From a virus: DNA of 58,166 nt. Location of the stretch: positions 1 to 58,166 of IMG/VR virus record IMGVR_UViG_3300032116_000230. The stretch is one strand, 5' to 3'. The position numbers were made by a program, and so were the translations under genes. A model generated the notes under the pieces. That model made no database searches, was not told the DNA's origin, and saw only the letters and a list, made by a program, of their open reading frames with translations. Of the stretch, positions 1-16,583 are shown one piece after another (the stretch's first letter is position 1; each line of letters opens with the position of its first letter).

Positions 1-4077
<4,077 letters not shown>

Positions 4078-4081
4078 ATTT

Positions 4082-4321
4082 ATGACTTACACTATTTTAC
4101 AAAGAAGAGAAGAAACTTATCCTGCTGAGATTTTCATATCAGAAACTGAATCAATAATGCAGGATCAAAACATAGTTTTCACTTTAGTTGAATATGATTT
4201 TGATGGAACTAAAATAACAGTAGATATTCCTCACTTTATGCCTCCTGATGAAGATTATATAATTTTGGGTATAGAAAATTGTGGAATTACACAACAACAA
4301 AAATTGGGATTGATTGAATAA
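4082..4321 (+). CDS. Small protein between fibre and beta-helix gene
   Basis: A 79-residue acidic protein of unknown function. It starts 4 bases after the fibre stop and its stop overlaps the next ATG (TAATG), so it is translationally coupled in the fibre operon. No signal peptide, membrane segment or motif is visible. A gene of similar size (70 aa) sits in the equivalent position at 11744, between the second fibre and its beta-helix gene. This suggests a shared role such as a fibre connector or chaperone. That role is inference from position only. Confidence 0.7.
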   Translation: MTYTILQRREETYPAEIFISETESIMQDQNIVFTLVEYDFDGTKITVDIPHFMPPDEDYIILGIENCGITQQQKLGLIE

Positions 4322-5931
4322 TGGCAGTAATTACTATAAGTAATACAGGTGGTAACTGGAACGCAACTGGGACATGGGTAGGTGGAGTTGTTCCAGTAGC
4401 TGCAGACAGTGTAATTGCTACTGCTACTTCTGGTCCATTAACAGTGACTGCAAATGCTACAATCAATGGTGTTAATTTTACAAATTACACAAATACTTTT
4501 ACTATTAACTCCGGTGTAACACTTTCTCAGGGTGCGGGTAGTGCAACTTCACAGCCTTTTACATTTGTTTCAGGTATGACTGTGGCAGGAACAGGAACTT
4601 TATCTTTCAATGGCACTTTCACAATGACTTCCGGAGGAAAAGTTTGGACAGGAAATCTAAGATTTGCACCTCAAGGCTCCGGTGCAAGTAGGACTATAAC
4701 TTTAGGGGATAATTGGACTATTGAAGGAAATCTTGAATTTATTCCAGGAACTTCCCTCACCCAGGTTGTGAACGGAGCAGGATTGTCAATAACTGCAAGA
4801 GGAAATTTAACAGTGGGATCAGCAACACAAGCGATAGCTGTTCAAGGAACCGCAGGAATAATTTTGGCACCTCCAGTTTCTACGACTTGCACGATAAGCA
4901 CACCTTACCCAAACACCTCAGGAAACAACAATTTAAGAAATTCTCTAACTATAAATGGTGCAGGGAGTGTTTTGTTTAATTATCCAAATAAATTCATAGA
5001 TTTTGGAAGTATCACTCATACTTCAAGTGCAGGCGTGACAGTTACTGCCTCAACAGAATTGAGATTTACTGTAGCCTCAACATTATCTATAAATGCTTTT
5101 GGTGTTATAGCAGGGGATATACGTTTTAATGGAACTGCTACTTTCACATTAGCTAATAATATACAAATTAGTGGAACTCTTTTTTTTGGGAACTCTTTGC
5201 AATCTATCAGTCCCACACTTTCTGGATCCACTATTAACTTAACCGGAAATCTTACAACCTTGCACAATGCTGGAGGTCAAGTAGTTACAGGGACAACTAT
5301 AATTAATGTTACTTCTGTTTCGCCTACCTTCACTTTAACAGGTGCAACACTCCCAGCTTCTGCAAGATTTGGTTTAGATTTAATTATAAATTGCTCAGGG
5401 ACTGTAACTTTTTTTAGTACAAATAATCTCTATGGTGGGGCTGGCCGAAGTTTTACACACACATCAGGTACGATTGTATTTACTCAGCCCAACGCGAATT
5501 GGTGGACAGTATCTGGATCAACAACTTATAATTTAAACAGTGCTACTTTCCCATTTCCCAACTTTTTTGCTGCAACAGGGGGTGCACCTATTTTCGCTGG
5601 ATCTCAAGGAGCAACTTTTAGGACGTACAACTCCTCGGTTGCAGGACTTACCCATACTTTTTCTGCAAGCAAAACGTATACAGTTAATGAAGGAATTACT
5701 TTAGCTGGAACTGAAGCTTCTAGGATTTCTTTTGTTTCGTCTGTCCCAAGCACACAAGCAGTTTTCACTGTTGTACAGGGAGCGACTATAGATGTGGGAT
5801 ACGTTAATCCAACCGATATTGATTCATCACAGGGACAAACAGTCTGGGATTATAGGGGGACTTTTCTTAGAACTACTAATTGGCAACAACTTCCAGTTCA
5901 ACCTACAACAATCTCTAGCTTCAATATATAA
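4321..5931 (+). CDS. G8/beta-helix-type surface protein
   Basis: A 536-residue protein rich in Thr, Ser, Gly and Asn, with short repeated beta-strand patterns typical of right-handed parallel beta-helices. The first 30 residues carry the W-x-GTW-x-GG-x-P-x-x-x-D-x-V signature seen at the start of G8-like/beta-solenoid carbohydrate-contacting proteins. The last 60 residues (DVGYVNPTDIDSS followed by NWQQLP) match the end of the neighbour at 5935, so the two are paralogues. No catalytic residues are recognisable. It is likely a virion fibre or tip component, or a glycan-binding adhesin, co-transcribed with the fibre. Confidence 0.7.
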   Translation: MAVITISNTGGNWNATGTWVGGVVPVAADSVIATATSGPLTVTANATINGVNFTNYTNTFTINSGVTLSQGAGSATSQPFTFVSGMTVAGTGTLSFNGTFTMTSGGKVWTGNLRFAPQGSGASRTITLGDNWTIEGNLEFIPGTSLTQVVNGAGLSITARGNLTVGSATQAIAVQGTAGIILAPPVSTTCTISTPYPNTSGNNNLRNSLTINGAGSVLFNYPNKFIDFGSITHTSSAGVTVTASTELRFTVASTLSINAFGVIAGDIRFNGTATFTLANNIQISGTLFFGNSLQSISPTLSGSTINLTGNLTTLHNAGGQVVTGTTIINVTSVSPTFTLTGATLPASARFGLDLIINCSGTVTFFSTNNLYGGAGRSFTHTSGTIVFTQPNANWWTVSGSTTYNLNSATFPFPNFFAATGGAPIFAGSQGATFRTYNSSVAGLTHTFSASKTYTVNEGITLAGTEASRISFVSSVPSTQAVFTVVQGATIDVGYVNPTDIDSSQGQTVWDYRGTFLRTTNWQQLPVQPTTISSFNI

Positions 5932-5934
5932 ATT

Positions 5935-7455
5935 ATGGCCACATATTATTTTAGGAGTACAGGTACAAACTGGGGAGCTACTGGTGATTGGAGTGCAACG
6001 CCATCCCCTACTTATTCAGCAGGAGCTGTTCCAACTACTCTTGACAATGCTGTTTTCGAGGCTGCTAGTGCTAACTGTATCATAAATGCTGGCGCTACCC
6101 GTAACTGTTTAAATCTTACTTGTACAAGTTATACAGGAACCCTTACTTTTGATACCGAATTGATTGTGACTGGTAATGTTGCACTTGGCTCTTCATCTAT
6201 GACTATGGCAGGTTCATCGTCGCTTAGACTTACTCCAGGGACAACACTTTCTTTATCATCCCTTGGATGTATTTGCTCGGTGACAATGATTATACAAAAA
6301 AGTACTGGTACTGCAACTCTTACCTGGGGTAGTAACTGGACACAATCTGGTGCTTTTATTCTTTCCGGAACAACCGCATGGACTTGGAATGGTAATACAA
6401 TTACCTTTAAAGGATCATCAGTACAATGGAATAATCTTTCTTCCGTCGTAGGGACATCTGCGCTAGTTTTTGCACCTGATCTTGGAACCACTATGAACAT
6501 AACAAGTAGTACAAATGCTAGATGGGCTATGGCTTCAGTAACTATTAATGGAGCAGGTGATGTCAATATAAATATATCCCTTCTAACTTTGTCTACGATT
6601 TTTACTCACATCAATGGTGCAGTAACACACACAGGAACTATTTTACTTGCAGGGTTTAACACTTTTGACGCTTCGGGGATGTCATTTCAAAATTGCCAAA
6701 CAAACAATTCTACCAATACCACGACCTTAATATCAGATCTTAATTTTACAGGCAACTTTACAATTCCAAGTTCTATAGCAAATATTAATGGTCCAGGAAT
6801 AAATGTAAATATAGGGGGTAACTTCACTAATAACAACGCCGGTGGTTCTCCTTCTGGAACTGCAAAAATAGTTATGACAGGCACGGGAACTATTAGCGGA
6901 ACTTCTACTGGTAATTTAAGTAACACTTTAATAATCAACACCTCTGGAACTATTACATTTTCTGGTACGATTTCTTGGTTAAGAACTTTTATTTTCACCT
7001 CGGGAACAATTGTTTCTACTGGTAGTACAGTAGCGTGTCCTGCTGTAAGTTCATTCACTATAAACAATAGTGGTTTCAACTTAGCAAATTTTTCTGCATT
7101 AAACAATGTTGTGTTTAGTGGAACCCATGGATGTACATTCGAAACTTATACTGGTCAAGGCACAGGTGTAACTCATACTTTTGGATCGAATTTAATTTAT
7201 ACAACAAATTCTCTTACTTTTTTAGGTGTAGCTTCTAATAATGCGATTATAAGATCTAGTACACCTGGAACAACAACAATTTTAACTGTTCCATATGGGG
7301 GAAGCCTAGATGTAGGACACGTTACTGCCACTGATATCGACTCCTCTAATGGTAGAACAATCTGGGTTTACAAAGGAACAATTGGAGCTGCAACTCTTAA
7401 TTGGCAACAGTTACCAACAATACCAAAAACCATAGGTGTACCTTGGGTTCGTTAA
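5935..7455 (+). CDS. Second G8/beta-helix-type surface protein
   Basis: A 506-residue paralogue of the preceding protein, starting 3 bases after its stop. It has the same N-terminal pattern (W-x-x-TGDW followed by P-x-x-x-D-x-A-x-F), a low-complexity T/S/N/G beta-solenoid body and a C-terminal DVGHVTATDIDSSNG plus NWQQLP module. The body has diverged strongly while both ends are conserved. This is expected if the ends mediate assembly and the middle contacts variable receptors. No enzymatic motif was seen. Confidence 0.7.
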   Translation: MATYYFRSTGTNWGATGDWSATPSPTYSAGAVPTTLDNAVFEAASANCIINAGATRNCLNLTCTSYTGTLTFDTELIVTGNVALGSSSMTMAGSSSLRLTPGTTLSLSSLGCICSVTMIIQKSTGTATLTWGSNWTQSGAFILSGTTAWTWNGNTITFKGSSVQWNNLSSVVGTSALVFAPDLGTTMNITSSTNARWAMASVTINGAGDVNINISLLTLSTIFTHINGAVTHTGTILLAGFNTFDASGMSFQNCQTNNSTNTTTLISDLNFTGNFTIPSSIANINGPGINVNIGGNFTNNNAGGSPSGTAKIVMTGTGTISGTSTGNLSNTLIINTSGTITFSGTISWLRTFIFTSGTIVSTGSTVACPAVSSFTINNSGFNLANFSALNNVVFSGTHGCTFETYTGQGTGVTHTFGSNLIYTTNSLTFLGVASNNAIIRSSTPGTTTILTVPYGGSLDVGHVTATDIDSSNGRTIWVYKGTIGAATLNWQQLPTIPKTIGVPWVR

Positions 7456-7475
7456 GGAGAAAGATAATCTCTCTG

Positions 7476-7483
7476 AATATATA
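7476..7483 (+). promoter_or_regulatory. Late-promoter-like box AATATATA
   Basis: An AATATATA element lies 5 bases before the ATG at 7489. It belongs to a recurring (G/A)ATATATA family found upstream of starts on both strands of this window. It resembles the T4 late box TATAAATA. Here it is so close to the ATG that transcripts would have almost no leader, so the call is tentative. Confidence 0.35.
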
Positions 7484-7488
7484 CAAAG

Positions 7489-7857
7489 ATGTCATACAAG
7501 TATTTTTTAGATTGGAAAGAAGTTGAGGAGGAATGGATTGGCACTGACTATATTTGGATAGATGTTGCGATATTAATAGAAGACACTGTTGGAGGTATAG
7601 TTGGAGGGGACCTTACTTTAGCTCTTGATGAAATGGATCCTTGGGAATCCATGAGAAAGAAGCTGATTAAGAAAAAGGTAGAAGAAGAGAAGATAAATAA
7701 ACTTTTAGAGGTTATTGTACAGGTGAAAGGAAAAGAGAAGAAATTACAAAAAGAGATAACGAAAACCGCTAAAATTACTATTGATGATATTCAAAAAACT
7801 TTGGATCTGTATAGTAAAAAACACATACAAGTGAAGGCAGAAATTAAAGAAAAATAA
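7489..7857 (+). CDS. Coiled-coil protein
   Basis: 122 residues. The N-terminal 50 are acidic with a Trp-rich start, and the rest (residues 52-122) is a highly charged Lys/Glu helix with heptad-like spacing. Its stop overlaps the next ATG (TAATG), so it is coupled to the gene at 7857. It lies between two fibre modules and could be a fibre-assembly helper. No family was recognised. Confidence 0.65.
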   Translation: MSYKYFLDWKEVEEEWIGTDYIWIDVAILIEDTVGGIVGGDLTLALDEMDPWESMRKKLIKKKVEEEKINKLLEVIVQVKGKEKKLQKEITKTAKITIDDIQKTLDLYSKKHIQVKAEIKEK

Positions 7858-8519
7858 TGCAAAAATACGAGGATTGGAAACATAAAGGATCAAGTTCTGC
7901 AATTTTAGAAGCCTTGAACAGGGGATCTGGAAATAATGTTGCCACTTTTGGATCAGTAGATTCTTTTATTTCTGGAATTCTCGGACAATCGTTCAACAAA
8001 AATATTCCAGTTAGTTCTCAGTCTGAACAAGTCATTCAACAAAACACAAATATTCCTCCAAGGGAACACGAGGTTGAAAATCCACAGAATCACAGCCACA
8101 GTTCCAACCATGATAACATCCAAGACGATTTTGAAGAGGATGACCAAGAAATAGAATCGGAAAATACTGAAGATGAATCAGAATCTTCCTTATATAAAAT
8201 TTATCGAGACAAGGAAGAAGTTTTTGAATGTAACATCTCAGTACAGGGAGCAAAACTTTCATCTTCGCAAGTTCGATTGGTCTTTGATCATGAAATTTGC
8301 AATCTCGTTTTCTACGGTAAAATAAGTAAGGACGGAAAATGTGCGGTTGCACTTAAAAAAATGAATTTCTATCCAGAAAAATCAACGGGTCGTGTCAGAT
8401 TAGAAGTTATAGTTGATGACACTATTTTCATTCCTTGGGAAGAAACATTTATTGTGGAAGGAGCTAAAAAAGTAACAGTTCAAATCAAATCTCAGAAGAA
8501 AGTAGATATTAGATTTTGA
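7857..8519 (+). CDS. Unknown protein with acidic linker and C-terminal beta domain
   Basis: 220 residues. A short N-terminal segment is followed by a long Gln/Asn/His/Glu/Asp-rich linker (about 50-118) and a C-terminal predicted beta domain of about 100 residues. It overlaps the coiled-coil gene by one base. The linker-plus-domain layout would suit a structural adaptor or assembly factor, but nothing in the sequence identifies the family. Confidence 0.65.
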   Translation: MQKYEDWKHKGSSSAILEALNRGSGNNVATFGSVDSFISGILGQSFNKNIPVSSQSEQVIQQNTNIPPREHEVENPQNHSHSSNHDNIQDDFEEDDQEIESENTEDESESSLYKIYRDKEEVFECNISVQGAKLSSSQVRLVFDHEICNLVFYGKISKDGKCAVALKKMNFYPEKSTGRVRLEVIVDDTIFIPWEETFIVEGAKKVTVQIKSQKKVDIRF

Positions 8520-8532
8520 TATTCTGGACTGA

Positions 8533-11743
<3,211 letters not shown>

Positions 11744-11747
<4 letters not shown>

Positions 11748-11956
11748 TAGCATATTTAATAAATAAAAGGTGTGTTGGTAATGATGATTTCTTTGATCTT
11801 AATTTTTCTGACGACGAAAACAATCAACTCCAATTTAGTTTATCTGGTGTAATTTTTAGCCAACCATACACTACAATAGAAATGGAAGAAAGAGTAAGAG
11901 AGATAGCTTTGAATTTATATCCAGATCAAACTTTAACACAAATAGTAATTGAATAA
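11744..11956 (+). CDS. Small protein between fibre tip and beta-helix gene
   Basis: 70 residues, acidic. It overlaps both neighbours by a few bases (ATGA at its start, TAATG at its end). It occupies the same slot as the 79-residue gene at 4082. The two are similar in length and acidity, but no clear residue alignment is visible by eye. Function unknown. Confidence 0.65.
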
Positions 11957-14634
11957 TGGCAACTCTGGTCTCTGTACAAAGCGGTAATTTTCTAGATGCT
12001 TCAACTTGGGACGTTGTGAATGCAGCTTCTTTTTTGGATTCAGTTGTTGCCCCAGGAACAGTCACAACTACCCCAACTAACTCAACAGCTTTTACTCCTG
12101 GTGCAATTACAACTTCTGGAATTCTTATACAAATATTAAACACAACTACAAGTCCTTCCGGAACTTTTACTGTTGCTTTGTTTAACACGACTGCTGGTGC
12201 AGCAGTTGCTGGTGCAACTGTAACTGTTAACGTTTCGGATCTTCCCGCTGTTCTGAGTACTAGAACGGGAGCGAGAGGTTTAGGGTGGGCTTATTTCAAA
12301 TTTGCTTCTGATATAACATTATTAGCAGCAACTAACTATGCAGTAAGACTCTCTACCTCTGTTGCAAACCAAATTACAGTATACACGTCAGGGACAACAA
12401 ACTGGAGCAGGGGATTAGTTACAACTACTAATGCAGCTCCAGCAGCTACTGACGTATTAATTATTGCTGGAAATTACACTGGGGCGGGAACTAGTAACTC
12501 ATATGCGGTGACGATGAACCAAACATCCAGTGCAACTGTGTATGGCCAGATCTACATAGCAACAAAAGGCACTCTTCAATATCCCACAACAGCAGCAACT
12601 TACATACTTAGGTTGAGTGGTAACATGTTCGTCACTAGTGGGGGCACTTTAAAAATGGGAGATTCAACGAATCCGATTCCTAATGGTGGATTTGCAAGAT
12701 TAGAGCTAAATGTTACTTCAGCCAATCAATTCAGTCTTTTTATAAGTGGAGGAACTTTTATAACTTATGGGGAAGAAAAAAGCACAGGAATTAAATTAGC
12801 TGCAGATGCTTCTGCTGGTGCAACATCAATAACACTAAGTGCAACTCCAACTAACTGGAAATCCGGAGAGACTATCGTTTTAGCTTCAACATCTACAACT
12901 GCTGCTCAAGCTGAGATAAAAAACCTTGCTTCTGGAGTTAGTTCAACAACTGCTTCAATTGCAGCATTGACCAATGCACATTCAGGAAGTTCAAGTTCAT
13001 GGACTGAAGCAGATATAGCAAACCTAAATAGAAATGTAATTATTACTGTTGGGGCTACTACTACACTTTCAACGAATGTACAAATCACCGGACAAAATAC
13101 TGTTGTTAACTGTAAATACACGCAGTTTTTGCAATGTGCAGGAACAGCAGCGACAACAGCAGGAGTTAGTGTTGGGACCAATACAGGAAATGCTCAAGAT
13201 ATGAGTGTTGAAATTAGATATTGCTCGTTTTACCAATCAACCCCCCTCGCTTCAGGTCTTGGATTTTATCTTGGTACATCAGTGGCAGGTACTGGATCCT
13301 CCCTTATTTTTTCCGATAATGTTATCTACAATTACAGCGGAGCAGGAATAACTCTTCTTGCTGTAGCCGGTGTTGATAGTTTAACTTGGAGGAACAATTT
13401 CTTTGTAAGAAACGGAAGCTGTTTTGTTCAATACTGGATTGGATCTAGTGATGGAAATATATTTACCTCCTCCTCCAGTACTGGAGTGATTTTAAATACA
13501 TATTCGTCTGGCACAGCAAGATGCTATCCTATTGGTACTAATACTATTTTTGATAACTGGAGAATATATTCGAATGGTTCTTTTGGTGCACAATTTGGAG
13601 TTTCAGCAACAGTTGCGAGTGAATTTTCGGATAAAAGTGTCTTAACTATTCCAGGATGGAGGGTCTTCTATAATGCTGGAGGAACAGCAATAACTTTTGT
13701 CAATTATGACATGCTTTATTCTTCCTCACAAATAACTTTTGATTCTGCTTACATTTTTGGATCGAGTAATTCTTTAATAACTTACACCAATCTCATTAAT
13801 AGAGTTATTTTTAAAGATTGTTACCTTTGGAGAGACAGGAACGTTACTGTTGCAAGTGCTGTTTATCCACAAGCAAGTCAGGTTCCATCATACACAGATT
13901 ATATGCACTTCGTTGACTGTTCTTTTGCAATTTCTCCAACAGGTGGAACAAATGCCTTTAGCACTTCAATTTTCCGTTCAGACTATACTAGAGGTGGAAA
14001 TCTTATGGTCTCAAATCCACAATTTTTTGGAACTGTAAATTCAAGAAACAATTTCTTCAAGGGAACACCATACATACAAGGAATACAAGTTTTTAAAGAG
14101 AATGGTGTAACAGGAAGTAACACAATTTACACAAACCTTGGAAATATTTCAACAGACACAACTATATTTAGAACTTCAGCTCCATCAACAAGATTGACCC
14201 CCGCTTTTAGATATGGAATTTTGGCAAGTAACACTGTAAGAATTCCTGTAGTAGCAGGAGAGTCAAGCACAGTATCTGTTTGGGTAAGATTATCTACATT
14301 GGCAGATGGAGTCCAATATAACGGGATTAACCCAGAATTGGTTTATCGATTCAATAGTATGTCAAGTAATTTAGAAGATACTGTTGTTGCAACAGCATCT
14401 TCAACAGGTGGTGTTTGGCAACAATTAAGCTATACTGTTTCTGCAGTTCCGTTAGATACTGTATTAGAATTTTTTGTACAATGTGATGGAACTAATGGAT
14501 GGGTAAATGTTGATGATTGGGATACAAGTTCAGTTAATGATAGTAGAGGAGGAGTGTTTTTCTCTAATCTTGTTGGGGTTTATTCTGAGCCAGATTTCGG
14601 TGCAGGTGGTGCTTCTTATACTTTTATTAACTAA
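11956..14634 (+). CDS. Large G8/parallel beta-helix protein
   Basis: 892 residues. The N-terminus starts with a SGNFLDASTWD motif like the two paralogues at 4321 and 5935. A carbohydrate-binding-like beta-sandwich segment covers about 20-140. A G8-like stretch follows (about 150-350, including NWKSGETIVLAST). The middle (about 350-700) has parallel beta-helix character with repeated N and G turns. The final 150 residues look like a jelly-roll/CBM-type domain (VRIPVVAGESSTVSVWV onward). Expected location is the virion surface, with glycan contact. No catalytic residues were identified. Confidence 0.7.
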   Translation: MATLVSVQSGNFLDASTWDVVNAASFLDSVVAPGTVTTTPTNSTAFTPGAITTSGILIQILNTTTSPSGTFTVALFNTTAGAAVAGATVTVNVSDLPAVLSTRTGARGLGWAYFKFASDITLLAATNYAVRLSTSVANQITVYTSGTTNWSRGLVTTTNAAPAATDVLIIAGNYTGAGTSNSYAVTMNQTSSATVYGQIYIATKGTLQYPTTAATYILRLSGNMFVTSGGTLKMGDSTNPIPNGGFARLELNVTSANQFSLFISGGTFITYGEEKSTGIKLAADASAGATSITLSATPTNWKSGETIVLASTSTTAAQAEIKNLASGVSSTTASIAALTNAHSGSSSSWTEADIANLNRNVIITVGATTTLSTNVQITGQNTVVNCKYTQFLQCAGTAATTAGVSVGTNTGNAQDMSVEIRYCSFYQSTPLASGLGFYLGTSVAGTGSSLIFSDNVIYNYSGAGITLLAVAGVDSLTWRNNFFVRNGSCFVQYWIGSSDGNIFTSSSSTGVILNTYSSGTARCYPIGTNTIFDNWRIYSNGSFGAQFGVSATVASEFSDKSVLTIPGWRVFYNAGGTAITFVNYDMLYSSSQITFDSAYIFGSSNSLITYTNLINRVIFKDCYLWRDRNVTVASAVYPQASQVPSYTDYMHFVDCSFAISPTGGTNAFSTSIFRSDYTRGGNLMVSNPQFFGTVNSRNNFFKGTPYIQGIQVFKENGVTGSNTIYTNLGNISTDTTIFRTSAPSTRLTPAFRYGILASNTVRIPVVAGESSTVSVWVRLSTLADGVQYNGINPELVYRFNSMSSNLEDTVVATASSTGGVWQQLSYTVSAVPLDTVLEFFVQCDGTNGWVNVDDWDTSSVNDSRGGVFFSNLVGVYSEPDFGAGGASYTFIN

Positions 14635-14642
14635 ATCGAATT

Positions 14643-14675
14643 TTTTTTATAAATTGCACTAAAATTTATAAAAAA
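14643..14675. terminator. AT-only inverted repeat downstream of fibre operon
   Basis: A perfect 13-base inverted repeat (arms 14643-14655 and 14663-14675, 7-base loop) made only of A and T, with T and A runs at the ends. It sits just after the stop at 14634 and could act as a weak terminator closing the fibre operon. Confidence 0.45.
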
Positions 14676-14676
14676 G

Positions 14677-15027
14677 ATGAAATATATTTTTTTACTTCTC
14701 TCCGTTTGTTTGCTTAGTTTTAATTTCCCTCCTAAGACAAAAAAAATCAACCTCATTGTCAATACCAGAAGTGTAAGTGATATAAGTTTACAATACCTCG
14801 AGAAAAATTTCAATCACACAGATTTCTCTGGTATTTTCACTTACGAAGTTAAAGAAGATCCCTGTTGTGATTCACCTTCCACAGAAGTTTATTTCCAAGG
14901 TTCCAGTTTAGGAGTTATTTACGGAATTCCTAATAAAAGTTTTTTAGAAAAGATCTTACCCATTTTAGAGGACCAAATTCTTGAGATAGATCGAATTGAG
15001 AAAGCAAGATCTTCTTTGGATAAATAA
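14677..15027 (+). CDS. Small exported or membrane-anchored protein
   Basis: 116 residues. A Lys followed by a hydrophobic stretch (residues 4-17) forms a signal peptide or membrane anchor. No lipobox Cys was seen in the right context. The remainder is soluble, with a CC pair in DPCCDSPS. It may act at the host envelope. It stands immediately after the AT-rich inverted repeat, so it probably has separate transcription. Function not recognised. Confidence 0.6.
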   Translation: MKYIFLLLSVCLLSFNFPPKTKKINLIVNTRSVSDISLQYLEKNFNHTDFSGIFTYEVKEDPCCDSPSTEVYFQGSSLGVIYGIPNKSFLEKILPILEDQILEIDRIEKARSSLDK

Positions 15028-15030
15028 TAC

Positions 15031-15465
15031 ATGGAAATTAAAAAGTTCAGCAGTTTTATTCTAGAAAATGAATCTTCCGATAGACCTGAATCCTTCGAAT
15101 TTGTCAAGCGTGTTTCTAAAGGAGACTTTCTGATTTTAAAAGATAAGAAGACCAACAAGCTTTGGGCTTTTTATTATTCAGATTTTGATAAGAAAGATTT
15201 TGGTGAATATGCAGATGTTGAAAAAATCTATTATGGTACTGATGAAGACGGAGATCCTGATTGGGAATATGATTGGGAAAATTATGATCCCGATGATGAG
15301 GACATGGTACAGTTTGTAAATAACAACATCAAAAATTTACAGATAGGAAAAGGTCTGAGAGACTGGGAAGATGGTATAGAATTAGTAGAAATCAATCAAG
15401 CTTTGGCTCATGACTTTCTTTCTAACTTTTATGAGCTTTCTCCGAAAATATTAGGTTTAACATGA
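15031..15465 (+). CDS. Acidic protein with capsid-targeting-like N-terminus
   Basis: 144 residues, very rich in Asp and Glu. The N-terminus MEIKKFSSFILENE resembles the T4 capsid-targeting peptide (in T4 internal proteins, a basic/aromatic decapeptide ending FIAE) with a possible cleavage after FILE. The protein could therefore be packaged in the head, or it could be a DNA-mimic-like acidic protein. Both are inference. It overlaps the next gene by 4 bases. Confidence 0.65.
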   Translation: MEIKKFSSFILENESSDRPESFEFVKRVSKGDFLILKDKKTNKLWAFYYSDFDKKDFGEYADVEKIYYGTDEDGDPDWEYDWENYDPDDEDMVQFVNNNIKNLQIGKGLRDWEDGIELVEINQALAHDFLSNFYELSPKILGLT

Positions 15466-15716
15466 AACACATCAAACTCTTTGAAAATTCGGGACAATCA
15501 AAATACAAGGATTTCTCTGATTCTGAAGTTGCTTATTATCAAAGACTTTGGGATTTTTTGCATTTCAAATACCGCACAAATAAATTCTTTTCTAGTCTTT
15601 GGGATAAAGTCACAAGTAAAAAAAGGTTGACTAAAAACCAGTGGATAGAGCTTGAATTCCTTCTTAAGAACGGCAAAAGCCGTTATGAAGCGGGTATGCT
15701 TCCTTCGAATTATTAA
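15462..15716 (+). CDS. Small hypothetical protein
   Basis: 84 residues, basic and aromatic-rich. It starts MKHIKLFENSG, which resembles the opening of the packaged-protein family in this window but lacks a clear cleavage site. Its ATG overlaps the upstream TGA, so the two genes are coupled. No known family. Confidence 0.6.
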   Translation: MKHIKLFENSGQSKYKDFSDSEVAYYQRLWDFLHFKYRTNKFFSSLWDKVTSKKRLTKNQWIELEFLLKNGKSRYEAGMLPSNY

Positions 15717-15756
15717 TTAGAAACGAAACTTTATTAGCTTCTAGTGTAAAAAATTT

Positions 15757-15963
15757 ATGCCTAGCAAATATAGATTTTTCTTTCACTATAGGAAACAAAC
15801 GGGAGGTATGACTGTTCACTTCAGAGGTCAGTGTATACCAATTCGTGATGTTGAATGTAAAGTGAAATGTGAAACTAAAAGGAATAAAACTCAGCCCTAT
15901 CTTGTCTTGCAAGGCTTTTGTTCAGATGTGATAGTAGAGGGAGAAAGAGCAATTATAGTTTAA
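15757..15963 (+). CDS. Conserved-type small phage protein
   Basis: 68 residues, beta-rich and basic, with four Cys residues (C26, C34, C38 and one near the end). The layout (FFFHYRKQ near the start, then MTVHFRG and NKTQPYLVLQGF) resembles a small protein I associate with other large phages; function unknown. Its TAA overlaps the ATG of the next gene (TAATG). Confidence 0.65.
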   Translation: MPSKYRFFFHYRKQTGGMTVHFRGQCIPIRDVECKVKCETKRNKTQPYLVLQGFCSDVIVEGERAIIV

Positions 15964-16583
15964 TGGTTAGACAAAGAAACTGGGGAAAATCAAATGCTTT
16001 TTCGGAAGGACACAGAACTTGTTTGCCTGGCAATTTCTGTCTTTGGGACATAGATGGTTTTTTATTAGATGAAAACAGAGATCCTTGTGCAATCTATGAA
16101 GGAAAATACAAAATGCTTTCCAAAGATAGAGGAGATTTTATAGATTCATTTTACAATCCTAGGAATTTACAAGCATCTTTTTTAATTAAACTTTCCCACA
16201 TTTTACCCGTTTGGATTTGTGAAGAATCATCCAATCTTTGGTGGAAAGTCAATAACGGAAAATTAGAAAAAACAAATAATCCAAACCTGGATATTATAAA
16301 CACCGAAAATCGTGTTTATGTTGAGGATATTCTGAATAGGACTATCGGAGAAAATTCTTTCACTGGTGTTTTCGTTCGTACTGAGGGTGAAAAGGTTTGT
16401 GAGTTAGATCCTTTTGGAGCTTATTTGTCATTCAGATTGAAAGTACATAAGATTCTTGTTAATGATATCTTTGAGGACAACACCGTGTACTTTAAAAATA
16501 ATGATGTGGTTGTAAAGTCAAGTTTAGATGAATCTCAATCTGGAAATTGGTATCAAGATTGGATAGATTTAGGAATTCTTTAA
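15963..16583 (+). CDS. Unknown protein, possible nuclease-like or DNA-metabolism accessory
   Basis: 206 residues. The start at 15963 is preferred because its ATG overlaps the upstream stop by one base; a longer in-frame start at 15918 would overlap the previous gene heavily. The early segment CLWDIDGFLLDE and later YEGKYKMLSKDRGDF look like a conserved soluble fold, but no catalytic signature can be assigned with confidence. It converges on the minus-strand gene at 16580, and the two overlap by 4 bases. Confidence 0.6.
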   Translation: MVRQRNWGKSNAFSEGHRTCLPGNFCLWDIDGFLLDENRDPCAIYEGKYKMLSKDRGDFIDSFYNPRNLQASFLIKLSHILPVWICEESSNLWWKVNNGKLEKTNNPNLDIINTENRVYVEDILNRTIGENSFTGVFVRTEGEKVCELDPFGAYLSFRLKVHKILVNDIFEDNTVYFKNNDVVVKSSLDESQSGNWYQDWIDLGIL